This document shows, piece by piece, positions 20,820 through 32,539 of a stretch of 64,000 nt of DNA. Under the pieces are notes generated by a model, which had not been told where the DNA came from, did no database searches, and saw only the letters and a program-made list of their open reading frames with translations. Made by a program: the position numbers and the translations under genes. This DNA is from Pohlia nutans (Eukaryota; Streptophyta; Bryopsida; Bryales; Mniaceae), in contig CM040088.1 of the NCBI GenBank assembly GCA_022496805.1, forward strand, positions 10,757,001 through 10,821,000. The letters are read 5' to 3'. Each line of letters starts with the position of its first letter. The stretch's first letter is position 1.

Positions 20820-21563
20820 GAGCAAGCCCAGCAGTTTTGATGAATTCATGGGTTCAACGCCATTTTAAATCGGAGGAGCATGAGCATAGGGGGAGGAGTT
20901 TGCATGCTTGTCCCAGCAGCACCCAATATTTTGTTGTGGCCAGCACTTTAGGGCTGCTTCACACTATGGACGTCAAGTCGAGAGGCCGTGGGAATTGAGA
21001 GTCCAAAGAAATCTACTGGAAATAGGCATAAAATATAGTTTTCATTTTTTATGAAAAGAAATCGACGGCCTCTCGACCATAGTGACGGGTCTTGCAAAAT
21101 GTAGGACCCAAACTTCCTCTCGAGAGGCCGTCACCTTGGTCAAAAAGTGTTGCCATGTAAGCATTTTGAAGGTCCACGGCCTTTGGACTTTGGCCTCTAG
21201 TGTGAAGGGTCGAGAGGCCGAAACCATGGTTTCTTGCAATTTGATTGGTGGAAACCGACGGCCTCTCGATCTTCGGCCATAGTGTGAAGCGGCCCTGATT
21301 CCATGTTGTCAGAGCATTGTAAATTGTGCCCCATCATGCTGTCAATCAACTGTTGGCTACTGCTTCCCCCCATAGCTCTTAATTAAGTTTAGTGCAAGAA
21401 AAAAAACACCCGCCAAGACAGCAGTGTTTGGCGTGTCCAAATCTAATTTTATGACGTTGAGCATCATCTTGGGGTTGGCGTCACTGTTGTTGGGGTGAAC
21501 AAGGGAGCAACTGCCCTTTATCTTGACGTTGGGTCAAGGAAATTGCTGCTGCTGGGCATGCTC
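20820..21563. mobile_element. PIF/Harbinger-like MITE, host of a nested MITE
   Basis: The termini are GAGCAAGCCCAGCAG at 20820 and the reverse complement of GAGCATGCCCAGCAG ending at 21563, flanked by TTA (20817-20819 and 21564-21566). A 3-bp TTA duplication and no coding capacity fit a Tourist-type MITE. A second element occupies 20951-21295. Without it the outer element is about 396 bp. Confidence 0.7.
20951..21295. mobile_element. Nested MITE, family GGGCCGCTTCACACTATGG (copy 1)
   Basis: Ends GGGCTGCTTCACACTATGG and its inverted partner CCATAGTGTGAAGCGGCCC. The flanks TTA and TGA are an imperfect 3-bp duplication. The interior has several GAGAGGCCGT / ACGGCCTCTC inverted motifs. It is nearly identical inside to the copy at 43853-44216, so the family moved recently. 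Confidence 0.8.
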
Positions 21564-21566
21564 TTA

Positions 21567-22985
21567 CACACTTAATAATGAGAGACCACCAAGTTCTTCC
21601 ATACCTTTTAACTATTTGGAGTGATGGAATAAGAGTATATTAAAGCAAACTCCATGGGATCTTATTCAAACTCAAGGTGAGTTCGCGGAACCAGCACCCA
21701 GCCCAACCAAGAAGGAGCCCTGAGACTCAACATGTTTTCCCAAATTTTGTGTAGAAACTTTGATTCCAGTACTCCGGGGCCATCATTATGTGGAATCTTT
21801 TTTCAGGACTCTTTGTTTTAATTTATTTATCTTATTCTGGTCAAAACCAACGATGACCTATTAGGCAGAGTATCTGACAACTCTGTGTACATCGGACTGA
21901 GTTGTTCTCCTCATTAGAGTTCCCATGCGCTCCCCCAAGCCAAGAGCCCCGACAATGGGCACTATTCATGAACAATGGTTGTCAGAAAATTTAATTATAG
22001 AGAGGGAACTCCTCTTCAACTCCTCTTCTGTTTTCGGTTAATTCAATTGTTGCGTAAGTAATGTTTGCCTTGAGCCCTGAATCTTTGGCACACGCTTAAC
22101 CGGCTAAACAAAGCTATGGATAGAGGCGTCGTTTCTCATTCTGGAGGATTTTGTTCATTGTCGCTTTCACTGTACACGGGTGAAAGCAAGGTAAAGTGGA
22201 CTACTAAATTACACTATGAAGATCCAACAATGCAGGGTTCAAAAATGCATACTAAATTTGAAATTTTTTAATTCTTTTTTTCCAAGAAAGTAGTATATGT
22301 ATTGTTTTACAAAGTCAAACAATTTTTTGGAAAAAATTATCTTCAAATGAATTTATATATGTCTATACAATTTTAAAAAGTAGCACAAATTGAAAAAGAA
22401 TTTGGTGACAATCAAGAAAGTTTGCAAGAAATAGGCTAAAAGTGCATTAAATGATTTTATTATTTATTTTCTTCTATATGGAGCCCTCAACATCATCATG
22501 AACTTCAAGAATATTTTAAAAAAATCAAATTGAAAATACTTAACGTCATCAAATTTGCGTTTGAAACCAGATTTAGACATTTTTTTCAAACACTACTTTT
22601 AGTAAAAAAAAATTTGAAGATATACTTTTGAAACTTTGGATTTAAGTATATAGAACATCAGTATAGGGCTCCATAAAAAAAACAAAACCAAAATAATAGA
22701 TAATTTGGTATAATTTTATAGCCTTTGGCAAAAATATCGGATTTAACACTTATTTCATTATAATGGGAATATATTGAGAATTTGGTAATTTTGTAGGCCA
22801 CCATTTAGAAGCCACCTAACAAGATTTATTATCAAATAATCAGACTACTATCAAAATGGAAGAATATTCTCAAAATAAAAAGACAAAATGACCAATTGAA
22901 CGATGACCAAGCCAAGGAGTGTGATCCCCAAAGAGAGAATTTTATTGATATGTAAGTCCAAAAACAAAGTACTCGTGTAAATGTA
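21567..22985. other. AT-rich intergenic DNA, no gene seen
   Basis: No conserved frame, RNA or TIR found. Poly-A/T-rich from 22250 to 22900. Confidence 0.6.
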
Positions 22986-23013
22986 GACCTCAAAAGCATA
23001 AGCCTAGTACTAT

Positions 23014-24640
23014 CTACACAGCACTACGGGGACGAGGAGTGGCATCTCCACTATGATCCTTGTGGGTGGATAGGACTTCCTCACTACGACAGTATTTAGA
23101 AGATCTAGCCTCGACCCCCTCCAGAAACGCGTCATATCTATATCGCTTCACAGCACACCGCCGAAGCAGACGATGAGTTCCAGCCAATGACCGTGATGGT
23201 TCAAGGCGAGTGTCTGCCCCAGAAGACCTAGTAACACCAACCGCTGTCATTAGCAAAGTTCCATTTAGCTGGACTCGAGCTAAATCCGCACTGACTTCGA
23301 CCACTGGGTTCCGAAACAGACTGTCAGCTTCCACTGCCCGAGGGTCCAATGTCATCCGGGGCATCTGATCATCTGGAAGTTCGTGCCATACAAGTGTGAC
23401 GGACGGATCAACTTTGAGATTTGCGAGTGCACCACCAATTGGAGATGGACGGGATTCCGTCCCCGGCAAATGCTGAATCGAAGGACTGTCCACCACAACA
23501 TCCTCGTCATCTTCCATGTCCTCCTTGGTGTAATCGACAGCCGACGCGTCGTCCGGAGCAGGGTAGATCAAACAACCCCGCATCCTCTCCGAGAAAGTCC
23601 TCGAGTCCCCACTTGTGGAGTAGGGATTGGACACCGTAGAGGGACCAATTTGAGGATTGGCATCCCAAGCAGATGAGGGAGCGGAACGCAGGTTACGCAG
23701 CTGACGTCCAAAAGAAGCAACCTAAATGATATAGACACCAAATCCACCAAACATTCTAGAGACTGTCTTCATATTCAAGAATGACAAAATTTGACAATTC
23801 AATAATATTAAACACTTGGAGAAATTTCAAAAAATACCAAAAATTAAAGTAATCACGGCAATTTTTTTTCGTTGATGAGATCCTGATTCCAGGAATACGG
23901 AAGATGACGGCTCAAGAATTTATAGAAGTCCGAGTCCTTAGACAGGTCATTATACGAGGGTCTACGGCAACGCATTGTGTCATGGAACTTCTCGGGACCA
24001 TTCAAATGCACGGCCAGAATCAACTCGCCTAACATCTTGCATAAGTACGTATCCAGTGATGCCTCCGGATGTGAATGAATCCAGGGATCAAGAAAAATAG
24101 TGTTCTCAGTAGGAACCACTAAGCAACTCTTAGGATTGTTGTCGACAATGAGCAAATTACGGTCATTGAAATTGGCATCCTTCCTAGGGTACAGACGGCG
24201 CCGCGACTATTTTGGGAGGATGGGATCTTTTGTGCCGGGGTACATGGCTTTCTTGTAATCCTTCAGGAGCACAAAATCGCACTAGTTGGAAGCCAAGACA
24301 ACTTGAGGGGCGGTCTTGGACTTAGCGAACAAGAAGGAGCATAGACCGGCCACAACCTTCCGATCCGCTGTACTCCAAACGTGGATGTGGGCGAAAAGAG
24401 ATAAAAAAACGCAGGAACCCGCTAAGCCCAGGACGACAGTAGACGACTGTGCCAGAAACTAACGTCGGGACCGTGAAGGAAATAACGGGAGGGAATTCGG
24501 AATCCGGAAAACGAAGGAACTGTGCGGGCGCCTCAGACATTGGGACAGTGTGACACAGGACCTCGTTCAACTCCAACACCACATTCAACCACTTGGGCCT
24601 GGATCGCATTAGACTGGGCAAAATACGCATTATAGGTTGT
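23014..24640 (-). pseudogene. FCP1/NIF-type phosphatase-domain pseudogene
   Basis: Reading right to left: RPKWLNVVLELNEVLCHTVP near 24590, VVYCRPGLSGFLRFFISF near 24430, a 1-bp frameshift in a T run near 24390, AHIHVWSTADRKVVAGLCSF near 24360, KTAPQVVLASN then TAG, GTKDPILPK then TAG, RRRLYPRKDANFNDRNLLIVDNN near 24160, and VVPTENTIFLDPW near 24105. This is the order of the FCP1/SCP (NIF) HAD phosphatase domain. The nucleophile motif, normally DxDx(T/V) or DLNxx in plants, reads ELNEV, losing the first Asp. A separate open stretch 23014-23634 on the same strand (acidic, then Arg-rich) follows a possible intron (acceptor TTTAG|GTTGC near 23720) and may be its C-terminal exon. Confidence 0.7.
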
Positions 24641-25259
24641 TCAGGCGAAATACGCGATAGAGGTTGTTTGGATTGTCTTGCCTACAGCGAGACAACAAGT
24701 GACAATAGCAAATGGTATTAAAACAAGGGAGTGTTACCTTGCAAAATGTTGAAGGATGCAATTGACTGCCAGCAGTGATTGAGAAGGACTGGACCGCGAC
24801 ACCCCCTTGCAACACCAGGTGGTCGATGGGGGACTTCGAAGCAACCGGACGGAAAATGGTTTTCAAAGGACTGGCCTGATTGAAAACGAGCGAGTTTAGG
24901 GCCCAGTGATGAGAAGGACGCGGACGCACGCGACACGAAAAGTGTTTAAGACAGAAAAAGGTCTCCATTTATCGAATAATGTGTCTCTAAGTACAAACTA
25001 CAAAATGAGCCACAGCATCCAATAAGGGAGACAACTCCACGACCTACTCGCATCCACCCCTGCCGGACTCCTAAAAAACAAGGAGCGCCGGCATTAAGAA
25101 AACTACACGGAAAAAAAAAAAAAGGAAACCGGAACAGCAGAGCAACTGCCGTCACCAGCCATCAGCGCGAAGTGAAATATGTAGAGAACAAAGGAGCTAA
25201 CCTGAAAGTTGGTCGCTGCAGTCCGAAAAGTCCTGATGCAGTCCGATGCAGTCACGTAA
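24641..25259. other. Non-coding or highly decayed stretch
   Basis: Minus-strand frames near 24718-24968 are open but have no recognisable motif. They could be a decayed upstream exon of the phosphatase pseudogene. Nothing is seen from 24970 to 25259. Confidence 0.4.
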
Positions 25260-26481
25260 ACATCACATGTGATAAACACACAATTAAAACACCCAACCCT
25301 ATACAATAACCACGCCGATAAAACCATACTAAAAGAAATGGTGGAAATGATAAATAAGCGTACACAACCCACCACAATATACAAAGTAAAAGCACACGCT
25401 AAAATTAACGGAAATGAACAAGCATATCAACTCGCAAAAGATGGTACCAAGAAAAGAAACTACCAATTTGCCGCAAAACCACACAAATTTGCACATACCA
25501 CACCTTACTACTTCCAAAAAGACATATAGCCCGGTCCTAACAAAAGACCTGACAAAGGACCAGTTAGATGTTTAGATGAATACATAAAGAAATATGACCG
25601 AGAAAATAATCTAGAAATTTTGGCAGAAAACTTCCCCAACATCAACAAATGGACAATAAACCCATGTTATAGATAACGAAATATCCAATGACTTTTGGAA
25701 TAACCTAGAAATAACAGATTCAAAGAAAACAAGCATACTAAAATTTAGAACCGGCCAATACATGGGAAACGCTAGAAAACAATTAATCTTCGGTATACAA
25801 AGATTCCCCTCAAAAACATGTCCCATTTGTAACTCACAAGATGCAGACACATGGCTACATGTACTCTTACTCTGCAAACAACACCACATACACGCACTAA
25901 GAACCAAAAGACACAACAAAGCAGTTTGGGAAATAAGAAAACTAATACTATCCTCGAACAAATCCAGATGCTAGTACACCCTCATGAATGCGGGCACATT
26001 TAATAATAACCCACAAGAAAACACAGTCCCTCCATGGCTTTTACCATGTACTTGTGGTCAACAAAGATGTCAATGCAATGCCAGATTCAAACCAAATATA
26101 CTATGCATTAAAGGCCTCTCATACCATAGTCCACCTCCACTAAATCCCGATGATAACGTAACCATACAATTTATAGAATTCACATACACAAACGATAGAT
26201 TCTCACCAGAAACAATTGGCAAAAAATTCTAAAATACCAACCACTAATTAATAATACCATACAACAAGGTTGGCAAGTAGATCCAATCATAGTCATCACA
26301 GCTGGAGCCAGAGGAACCACACACGCCCCCTCAATGAAACAACTAGAAACAAAATTTAACATTTGCGAAACCTCCATAAAACACACATTTAAAACAATAA
26401 ACACCATTGCCATACAATATGCTGGATCAATCCTTCTACATAAAAGACGTATAGAAAATAATCAACCAATACCAACAGAAT
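25260..26481 (+). mobile_element. 3' part of a non-LTR retrotransposon: RNase H, zinc motif, conserved C-terminus (5'-truncated)
   Basis: The first frame (from about 25269) reads IYKVKAHAKINGNEQAYQLAKDGT, the last block of an RNase H domain, with Tyr where the catalytic Asp of GNExAD is expected. After a frame change, 25690-25970 gives ILKFRTGQYMGNARKQL and CPICNSQDADTWLHVLLLC, a CX2C...HX4-5C zinc motif. It continues HIHALRTKRHNKAVWEI. From 25984, NTVPPWLLPCTCGQQRCQC and VTIQFIEFTYTNDRF follow, and then from 26235 KYQPLINN...VDPIIVITAGARGTTH up to RRIENNQPIPTE and a TAG near 26481. A decayed relative lies at 52570-54640 on the other strand. The reverse transcriptase part is absent here. Confidence 0.7.
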
Positions 26482-27026
26482 AGTATATTAAAAGAGGGAG
26501 GGTAGTGGTGAAAACCACTGCTAGCCACTCTTTTCAAACACTAGCTTAACACACACTTGTCTCAGGGGATAGATAGGGCCGGTTGGTTGGTACAACTTTC
26601 CTGCCATGATAACTCACTAGCAGTACCAAGTCATGTGTATTACACCACTGCTCAAACGAGCCCAATAAGAATCGAACCCGGACCACACAAATGTGATACA
26701 ACGCCGTTCACCAACCAACCAAAGAACTCATGACTTGGTGATATTACTCAACTCAAAACATACCTTTATTCAAACTAGTACCCAACCATTGGTACCTTGT
26801 TACTGTATTATGTTACTGTTACTGTTTTTTGTTACTGTTACTATAGTGTCCATCCTCGAAAGGGGAGAGTAGTATTGTCCCAATGTCCCCTTGTTCGGTG
26901 GGCACCGGGTCATTGGCATAACGAACGGACACTTTATTCACGCTGGCCTTGAGATAGGGTCGGAGTTTCTATCTATCTATCTGGGGTGGGTGGAGGAGAA
27001 ATTTTAATGGGGTTCCAATATGCTCG
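26482..27026. other. Retrotransposon 3' region with interleaved inverted repeats and a tRNA-like B box
   Basis: GGTTGGTTGGT (26581) pairs with ACCAACCAACC (about 26701), and ACCAAGTCATG (about 26624) pairs with CATGACTTGGT (about 26730); the two stems interleave as in a pseudoknot. Between them the minus strand holds GGTCCGGGTTCGATTC, a B-box-like sequence. A (CTAT)n run ends near 26981. No gene is seen. Confidence 0.5.
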
Positions 27027-27222
27027 CCCTCGGTAAAAGGTGCCTTTCTATGACAGCTGGCATGCCCTCGGTGAAGGGTGCCTGTACTGTACACCGTATG
27101 CTCTTTACACAGGCTCGTAGGATTGTGACTGAGGTGGACGCTTTGCTCGGGTTTGTGGAAGCATTGCAATATTTAGCTTGTTGCAAGATATTGTACACTA
27201 GTATGCACTGGATCATAATTAA

Positions 27223-28023
27223 CCCTTTAGTGCCCAGGTAACCACTAAGTGGTCACTAGATCACTAGAAAATGAAATGCTGGAAAATCTGTGAACCATCT
27301 CAGTCCGATGTTTGAAGTTCAGATGTGCAACTTTTGATTTTGCAGATGATGCAAAAAGAAAATTTGAAATCTGACTTTCTTAGCTATCCAAATACCTACG
27401 TACAAAACACCAAAATACTGCAAATACCTCAAAATACAGCAAATACTTACAAATACAACACACGTACTATGTGGTATTTCTTGTGTTTGCAAGTTTTTTA
27501 TCTTGTATTTTTTTTTGGATTGTGTTCTCTTATTCATGTTCCATTAGTGTATGTAGTTTGATCTTCATCAATGTACCAACTCCTTTCTTATTTTCACGTA
27601 TAAATTTTTGTCCTAAACCGTACATGGATAAGTCACTCTCACTTATAAAATTCACAATAATTATGTATGAGTTTGTTCTTGACATGAAAGATTGCAATGA
27701 AGAGGTGTTGACACAGGCCATTGCTGAACATCTTCACTTTTATTTTTGAAAATTTAACCCAAACTCTATTTAACCTTGAAGTCACACACCCCCGAAAATC
27801 TCATTTTTGAATGTGCATTATACGGTTCAAAGACATACTATAATCTTCCAATCCAACGGTCCGATCTTACCAAGATTTAGCCGACACTTGTTTCATTAAG
27901 CTATGCTTACATTCCTACAGTTGGATACTATTAATAGTATCCCTAATTTCAACAGAGAGAGTTTTGAAGAAACACCACCCAAAAAACTGTGGTTTCTGCA
28001 GAACCACCCTGGGCACTAAAGGG
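27223..28023. mobile_element. piggyBac-like non-autonomous element (TTAA target)
   Basis: TIRs of 16 bp or more, CCCTTTAGTGCCCAGG and its inverted copy ending at 28023, are flanked by TTAA on both sides (27219-27222, 28024-28027). The duplicated locus at 17783-17786 shows the uninterrupted site (CATAATTAAGG). A CCC start and a TTAA target are the signature of the piggyBac superfamily. No transposase frame is visible. Confidence 0.85.
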
Positions 28024-28528
28024 TTAAGGTGTCCTTTGAGGGACAAATAAAAAGCAAACGTGGGGACGACGACTTCCTTGCGCTCCAATCAGTACTTTGA
28101 TATTTATTGAGACTCTTGTCTAGTCACTCAGAATATGTTATTTTGTATCCATGGAGGAGCTGGTTCCAACTGGAACTGTACAGTACACTACTGTTTACCG
28201 ACTGGAATTTGGAACTTGGAAGAATTAACTTGCCGATCGATTCCTGAGGCCATCGTCATCAGTTATTAGTACCCTCATATATAGAACTACTGGACCTTGA
28301 TCAACACTGATTTCTGATACACTGTTCGTTAACTTTTTTAAATGCTGACTGCAAGAGCAAAAACCAAGAGCTGACTGGATATTTGATTGCATGCTGACTG
28401 TAAAGGTAAAATCAAGAGCTACCTACATGCAGTGACGAGATCCTCTCATCGAAAACGATTCGGCTACGAGCACAATGGTGATCATCATGAGGTTTGCATG
28501 ACTCTGAGGTGCTATAATTTTGGACTAG

Positions 28529-28656
28529 GTAATTCAAAAGCAGGCAAGATGTACTATGGGCTATAACCACAGGTCACGACCTACCAAGCCATGGCAACGG
28601 CGAGAGAGGCACTGGCCTGCGATTGTCTCCCATAGTCTTGCCTGCTTTTGAATTAC
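28529..28656. other. Long hairpin, copy B
   Basis: Same sequence as the hairpin at 18305-18432: arms at 28529-28560 and 28629-28656, including the TGTA bulge. Confidence 0.6.
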
Positions 28657-29143
28657 TGAACATAATCTCAATGCAAGTCATTTCTGGAGAGCCATTGGTC
28701 TCAAGATCAATGCGGTAGTTTCAGAACAAAAAAGCAAAGACAAAGTGAAGTTTCAAAGCATACATGTAGAGTCCAAACAGTGAGTTAGGCTTGCTTCTTG
28801 CTCTCCGGCATTATCAGTTCTAATCCCTCTCCTGTAGCCCAATGGTATCTTGACACAATAGCAAGAAGAGGCTGCATTGAGATTATGTGGACACATGTTG
28901 TAGACAGTCTTAATATATGTTTCATAGGGGTTGACATTTGCATCACCTGGAGAAAGATAATATTTTTATTTTTTATTTTAAATTAAAATCCTCTTCCATA
29001 CAAGGAATTAGGCTACAACGTATCAAACAATAATAGAGTGAGCTAACTCAAATTACTTGCAAACAGAAACTAGAAACATGAATCAAAAGCAGTTGTTATG
29101 ACAGGGGCATTGTTACTGGCTAATAAAAGACTGAGACCGTAGT

Positions 29144-30462
29144 TTAGAGACCCATATATGCCGCCACAGTCTTCGCAACGTTTTGCATTTTCTTGTTGTT
29201 CAGATTGACTTCCAGATTGTCATGCTCTGAGATGAATCTGGCCTTCTCCTCCGCACTAATACCATAGACCTCGGCGCACTTCATGGCCAGCCACTTTGTT
29301 GTTTTGGTTGCATAGTCCCAGCAATTGGCGTTTCGTAAGCTGTAATCAGGATTCACTTCCTTCAAAATGGCGAGGATAGAATCCAGGGGGATAAAATGCT
29401 TCTGTCCACACTTGATGTCGTACAGTTTGGTTTTGTCGTTCAGAAGGAAGCCTGCTTCATCAGCGGTTTTGTACGAGATGTAGATTCCAGCTTTGCCAAG
29501 TTTGCCACCTGCGACCAGTTTCTCAGCTAAAATGTAGAATTTTTTGCTACTCGGATCTCCTGGTTGGAGCTCCAGAACGAGGTAGTCATGGTTAATCACA
29601 CCCCGCTCCTTCATCTGCGTCATGTGCACACAAAAATATACATGCACATAACCCATCGTTAAGTCAAATTCTGATAAATACTGAACATGTGCTTAACCCC
29701 GAAAGGACCAACTCTGTCTATTGTATACTTTGTACGGCAAAGTTTAAATTAATACTCCTTTTGTGCACTCACGTATACTTTCACAAATTTAACATAGTGC
29801 ACCTGCCGGGCAAGACTCTAGATCCAACATTATACCGGTCGGTACCTATCAACACCTGAAGGATACAAATGAATAACTTCACAGGCCTGTATAAATATTC
29901 GGACAACACTATGGACATTTATATATGTATGCAATGCAATTCATATATCATGTGAATTCATGTCAGATGGCGGCCACATGACCACAGAGTGGCTCTGAAA
30001 TTGAGATAGATTTGTAGAGAAGATGAAACAATCATGGCGATCGTGCACTAGGAGACTCACCTGCTGGATTTCCTCGACGTCTGCGTCCGAAAGGTCCGCC
30101 TTCCCGCTGTCTTTCTTGAGTCTGTCCTTGTTCAACTGATCTCCCTCCAACCTGCTCTGACAGTAATTTATCGTAACAAGAGCGAGTTTGGGGTCCTTAC
30201 GCAGGGCCTCAAACTCATCATCTCCAAGATCACCCCTGATCGTATCAGACCTGATCGTATCAGACCTGACTCCTTTGTGGACGTCATCCTGTGTCAGTCC
30301 TTTGCGAACAGCCGCTGCCACGTTCACGGAGTCTACTGCCAACTTGGCAAGCCATTGTTTATGAATAGTACTCTCATCGTCTCTAGGAAGCCCCTTCAGA
30401 AGCTTCCTTAGTACTAGGTTATCTAGGGGACGAGATAAGGGACTCCTCACTCTCGTCAACAC
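29144..30462 (-). pseudogene. Two-exon gene, permuted-papain-like protein, copy B (5' end replaced)
   Basis: Exon 2 is 29614-29144, identical in reading to copy A, with the same INHDYLVLEL and NANCWDYATK motifs. Exon 1 is open up to the duplication breakpoint at 30350. It has no frameshift (GCAGGGCC instead of GCATGGGCC) but five extra residues (repeat of SDTIR). Upstream of the breakpoint the frame stays open through unrelated sequence to an ATG at 30460-30462, giving a chimeric N-terminus (MLTRVRSPLSRPLDN...). The original first roughly 43 codons and TATA box are lost. It could be a dead 5'-truncated copy or a new chimeric gene driven by the adjoining sequence. Confidence 0.5.
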
Positions 30463-30650
30463 AAGTTTAGGAGCACCCTTGAGTGTGCCTTGTCTTGTAT
30501 CTTGTTCAACTATCGATTAGTTCAATATACTTTCTTGAGAACCACTCTTGTGTATTATTGCACTTCTTGTTCTTGGGTCCTTGTTCATGTTCTTGCTCTT
30601 GTTCTTTTGTTCTCTTGTTCTTGAGTTCTTGTGTCCCTGACACTATCCAG
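30351..30650. other. Unassigned repeat-like flank, possibly an LTR fragment
   Basis: Contains TGTGCCTTGTCTTGTATCTTG, then a run of TTCTTG/TTGTTC motifs, ending TGTCCCTGACACTATCCAGTGG. This style is common in plant LTR ends, but no partner LTR or clear primer site is visible, so I do not assign it. Confidence 0.3.
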
Positions 30651-31577
30651 TGGTAGAGACAGAAGGCCCAGGCCAGAAAAGACGCTACTTAAACTCTCTG
30701 CAAGGCGAGCTTGAGGTAACAAAAATCCAACTGGACTCCAACACACATTACTCTTTTGAAAAGATCAAGCAGCAATGTTGGGACCAACTTCACTATAACC
30801 TTATCAAGAGGCTAACCTTGTCTTTAAGACCATGGGATTATATTCACTAGGTAGAACAATGGCAACATCTTCCACATTCTGACAATCAATCTGCCACACT
30901 CTAGCAATCATAGTAATCGACAATCATGATGCCTCCTTTTATTTTAACGAGGACTCACACAAATAGTCAGATGCTAATTTCTTGAAGGTGCTTGTCAACG
31001 CGGATTAGGACGTTCGGCCGGAACTCAAATTTTCTCTAACCATATTGGCTCATACCTGGAGCATAGACACTTCTTTCCCGGATAAAGACTACCTTTCCAA
31101 GCTCCCATGTAATCTGGACTTCAGTTAATTTCCGCTTCTCACAGGCCCCTGAGACTTCATCTCCCCCCATGGAAGAAATCAGGCAGTTTGGATGGCCTAG
31201 TTAGCATCGTGACCCCTATCAACCCAAGATAGAAAGAACAGGAAGGAGACACGATCATCACGGGGTGGTGCTCTCGTCTCCATTGACCAGCACCATCACA
31301 GGACTCCATACCTCCTCCATGAGTGACACCGCCCCGGCCTTCCAAGCTTTGCTCCCATCCCATCAGGTCATTTCCAGCCTTACTCCTTTCGCCACACAAT
31401 TGCAAATTTCCATCTCATGCCACGCAGACTCATATGTGGATCAACAACGTGCTTTGTATCGCATCTGGTTAAACCTCAGAAAGCATCTTTACTTTCAAGG
31501 ATCGACAAAGTACAGAGGGCCACAAGTTTTCATTCCTTATGCAAGTTGGGACAAAAAACTTCAAACTTGAAGCTTAA

Positions 31578-32145
31578 CCCCTAACCGCCCAACCATGCAT
31601 ATTTTGCATGATGTACAGATTTGAAGTCCGTTTTCTCATCCATCATGCACTTTTTGCAGTGTGGATTTTTCATTGAAACTTTTATGGGAAGTTAGCTCCG
31701 TGCATGTGTGATTCGATTAGAAAGGGGATGATTTGTGAAATTTTTATGCCTCATTTCATGTTGTAGTGTTCCACCCAAAATTTCGAAGATTTTAGTCTAA
31801 AAGTGCTCTTGAAAAAGTCAACTACTAAAATTAAGCAACCAAAAAATCTCCAAAAATCACTACACTTAGAGTATTACATTTCAACCCATCACAACAAATT
31901 TCATTATTAGATTGTCAATATCCTATTCGTAATCATATTACAAAAGAGTGTTAAATTTTAAGTTTGAAATTTAATACACAAATATTGGTGATAGCAATTG
32001 CAAATCTAACCGTATGGATGGAATCTAAAATGTATAATGTACAACTTTTATTCATATATCTAGTTCAAAATATCCCTCTTAGTTGCATTTTATAATGCAT
32101 CTTTGAAAAACTGCCAAATCTGAAAATGGTGAGAACGTTTAGGGG
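31578..32145. mobile_element. TTAA-flanked element (piggyBac-like), copy 1
   Basis: 568 bp between TTAA at 31574-31577 and 32146-32149. Ends are CCCCTAACCG and the inverted CCCCTAAACG. Removing it joins GAAGC-TTAA-GCTGATG in the LINE. The interior (TGCATGATGTACAGATTTG ... AAATATCCCTCTTAGTTGC) matches 46007-46576 in inverted orientation. Confidence 0.75.
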
Positions 32146-32539
32146 TTAAGCTGATGAGGGAGATCTAATCATGGATGCCCTTGGTGGGCCCCAAGGGAGC
32201 CTCATAATTCAAAATATAACACTTGGACATCACCAACCAGCTCAAGCACGGAGAAATCCGCTCCAAGGTGATGACACTTCCACCAGCTTTTATCCAATAC
32301 AACCAATGTTGGTTGTCTAGCTTCCAATTCCTAGGGCCAGGAATTATATCCAAACACACCACGCTCATCCATGGATGGAGCACCTTATTTCTGCCTAAAC
32401 ACAGATTGCCACGTCATGACAGTTGACCAAGTGAATCTGGTTTCGTGGAACGTCCAGGGGATCTCTAGTAAGTCCAAAGGCAAAAACAAAAGAGGCCGTT
32501 TCCGCAGCAACATTTGAACCCTGTCAACCAAACCAGACA

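Larger units (their letters stand above)
27027..30350. repeat. Segmental duplication, copy B
   Basis: Homologous to 17499-20112. The match stops at AACTTGGCAA (30341-30350), inside exon 1 of the duplicated gene, where unrelated sequence begins. It carries an 801-bp TTAA-flanked insert (27223-28023) not present in copy A, and a 15-bp in-frame duplication (GATCGTATCAGACCT, about 30239-30268). Confidence 0.9.
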
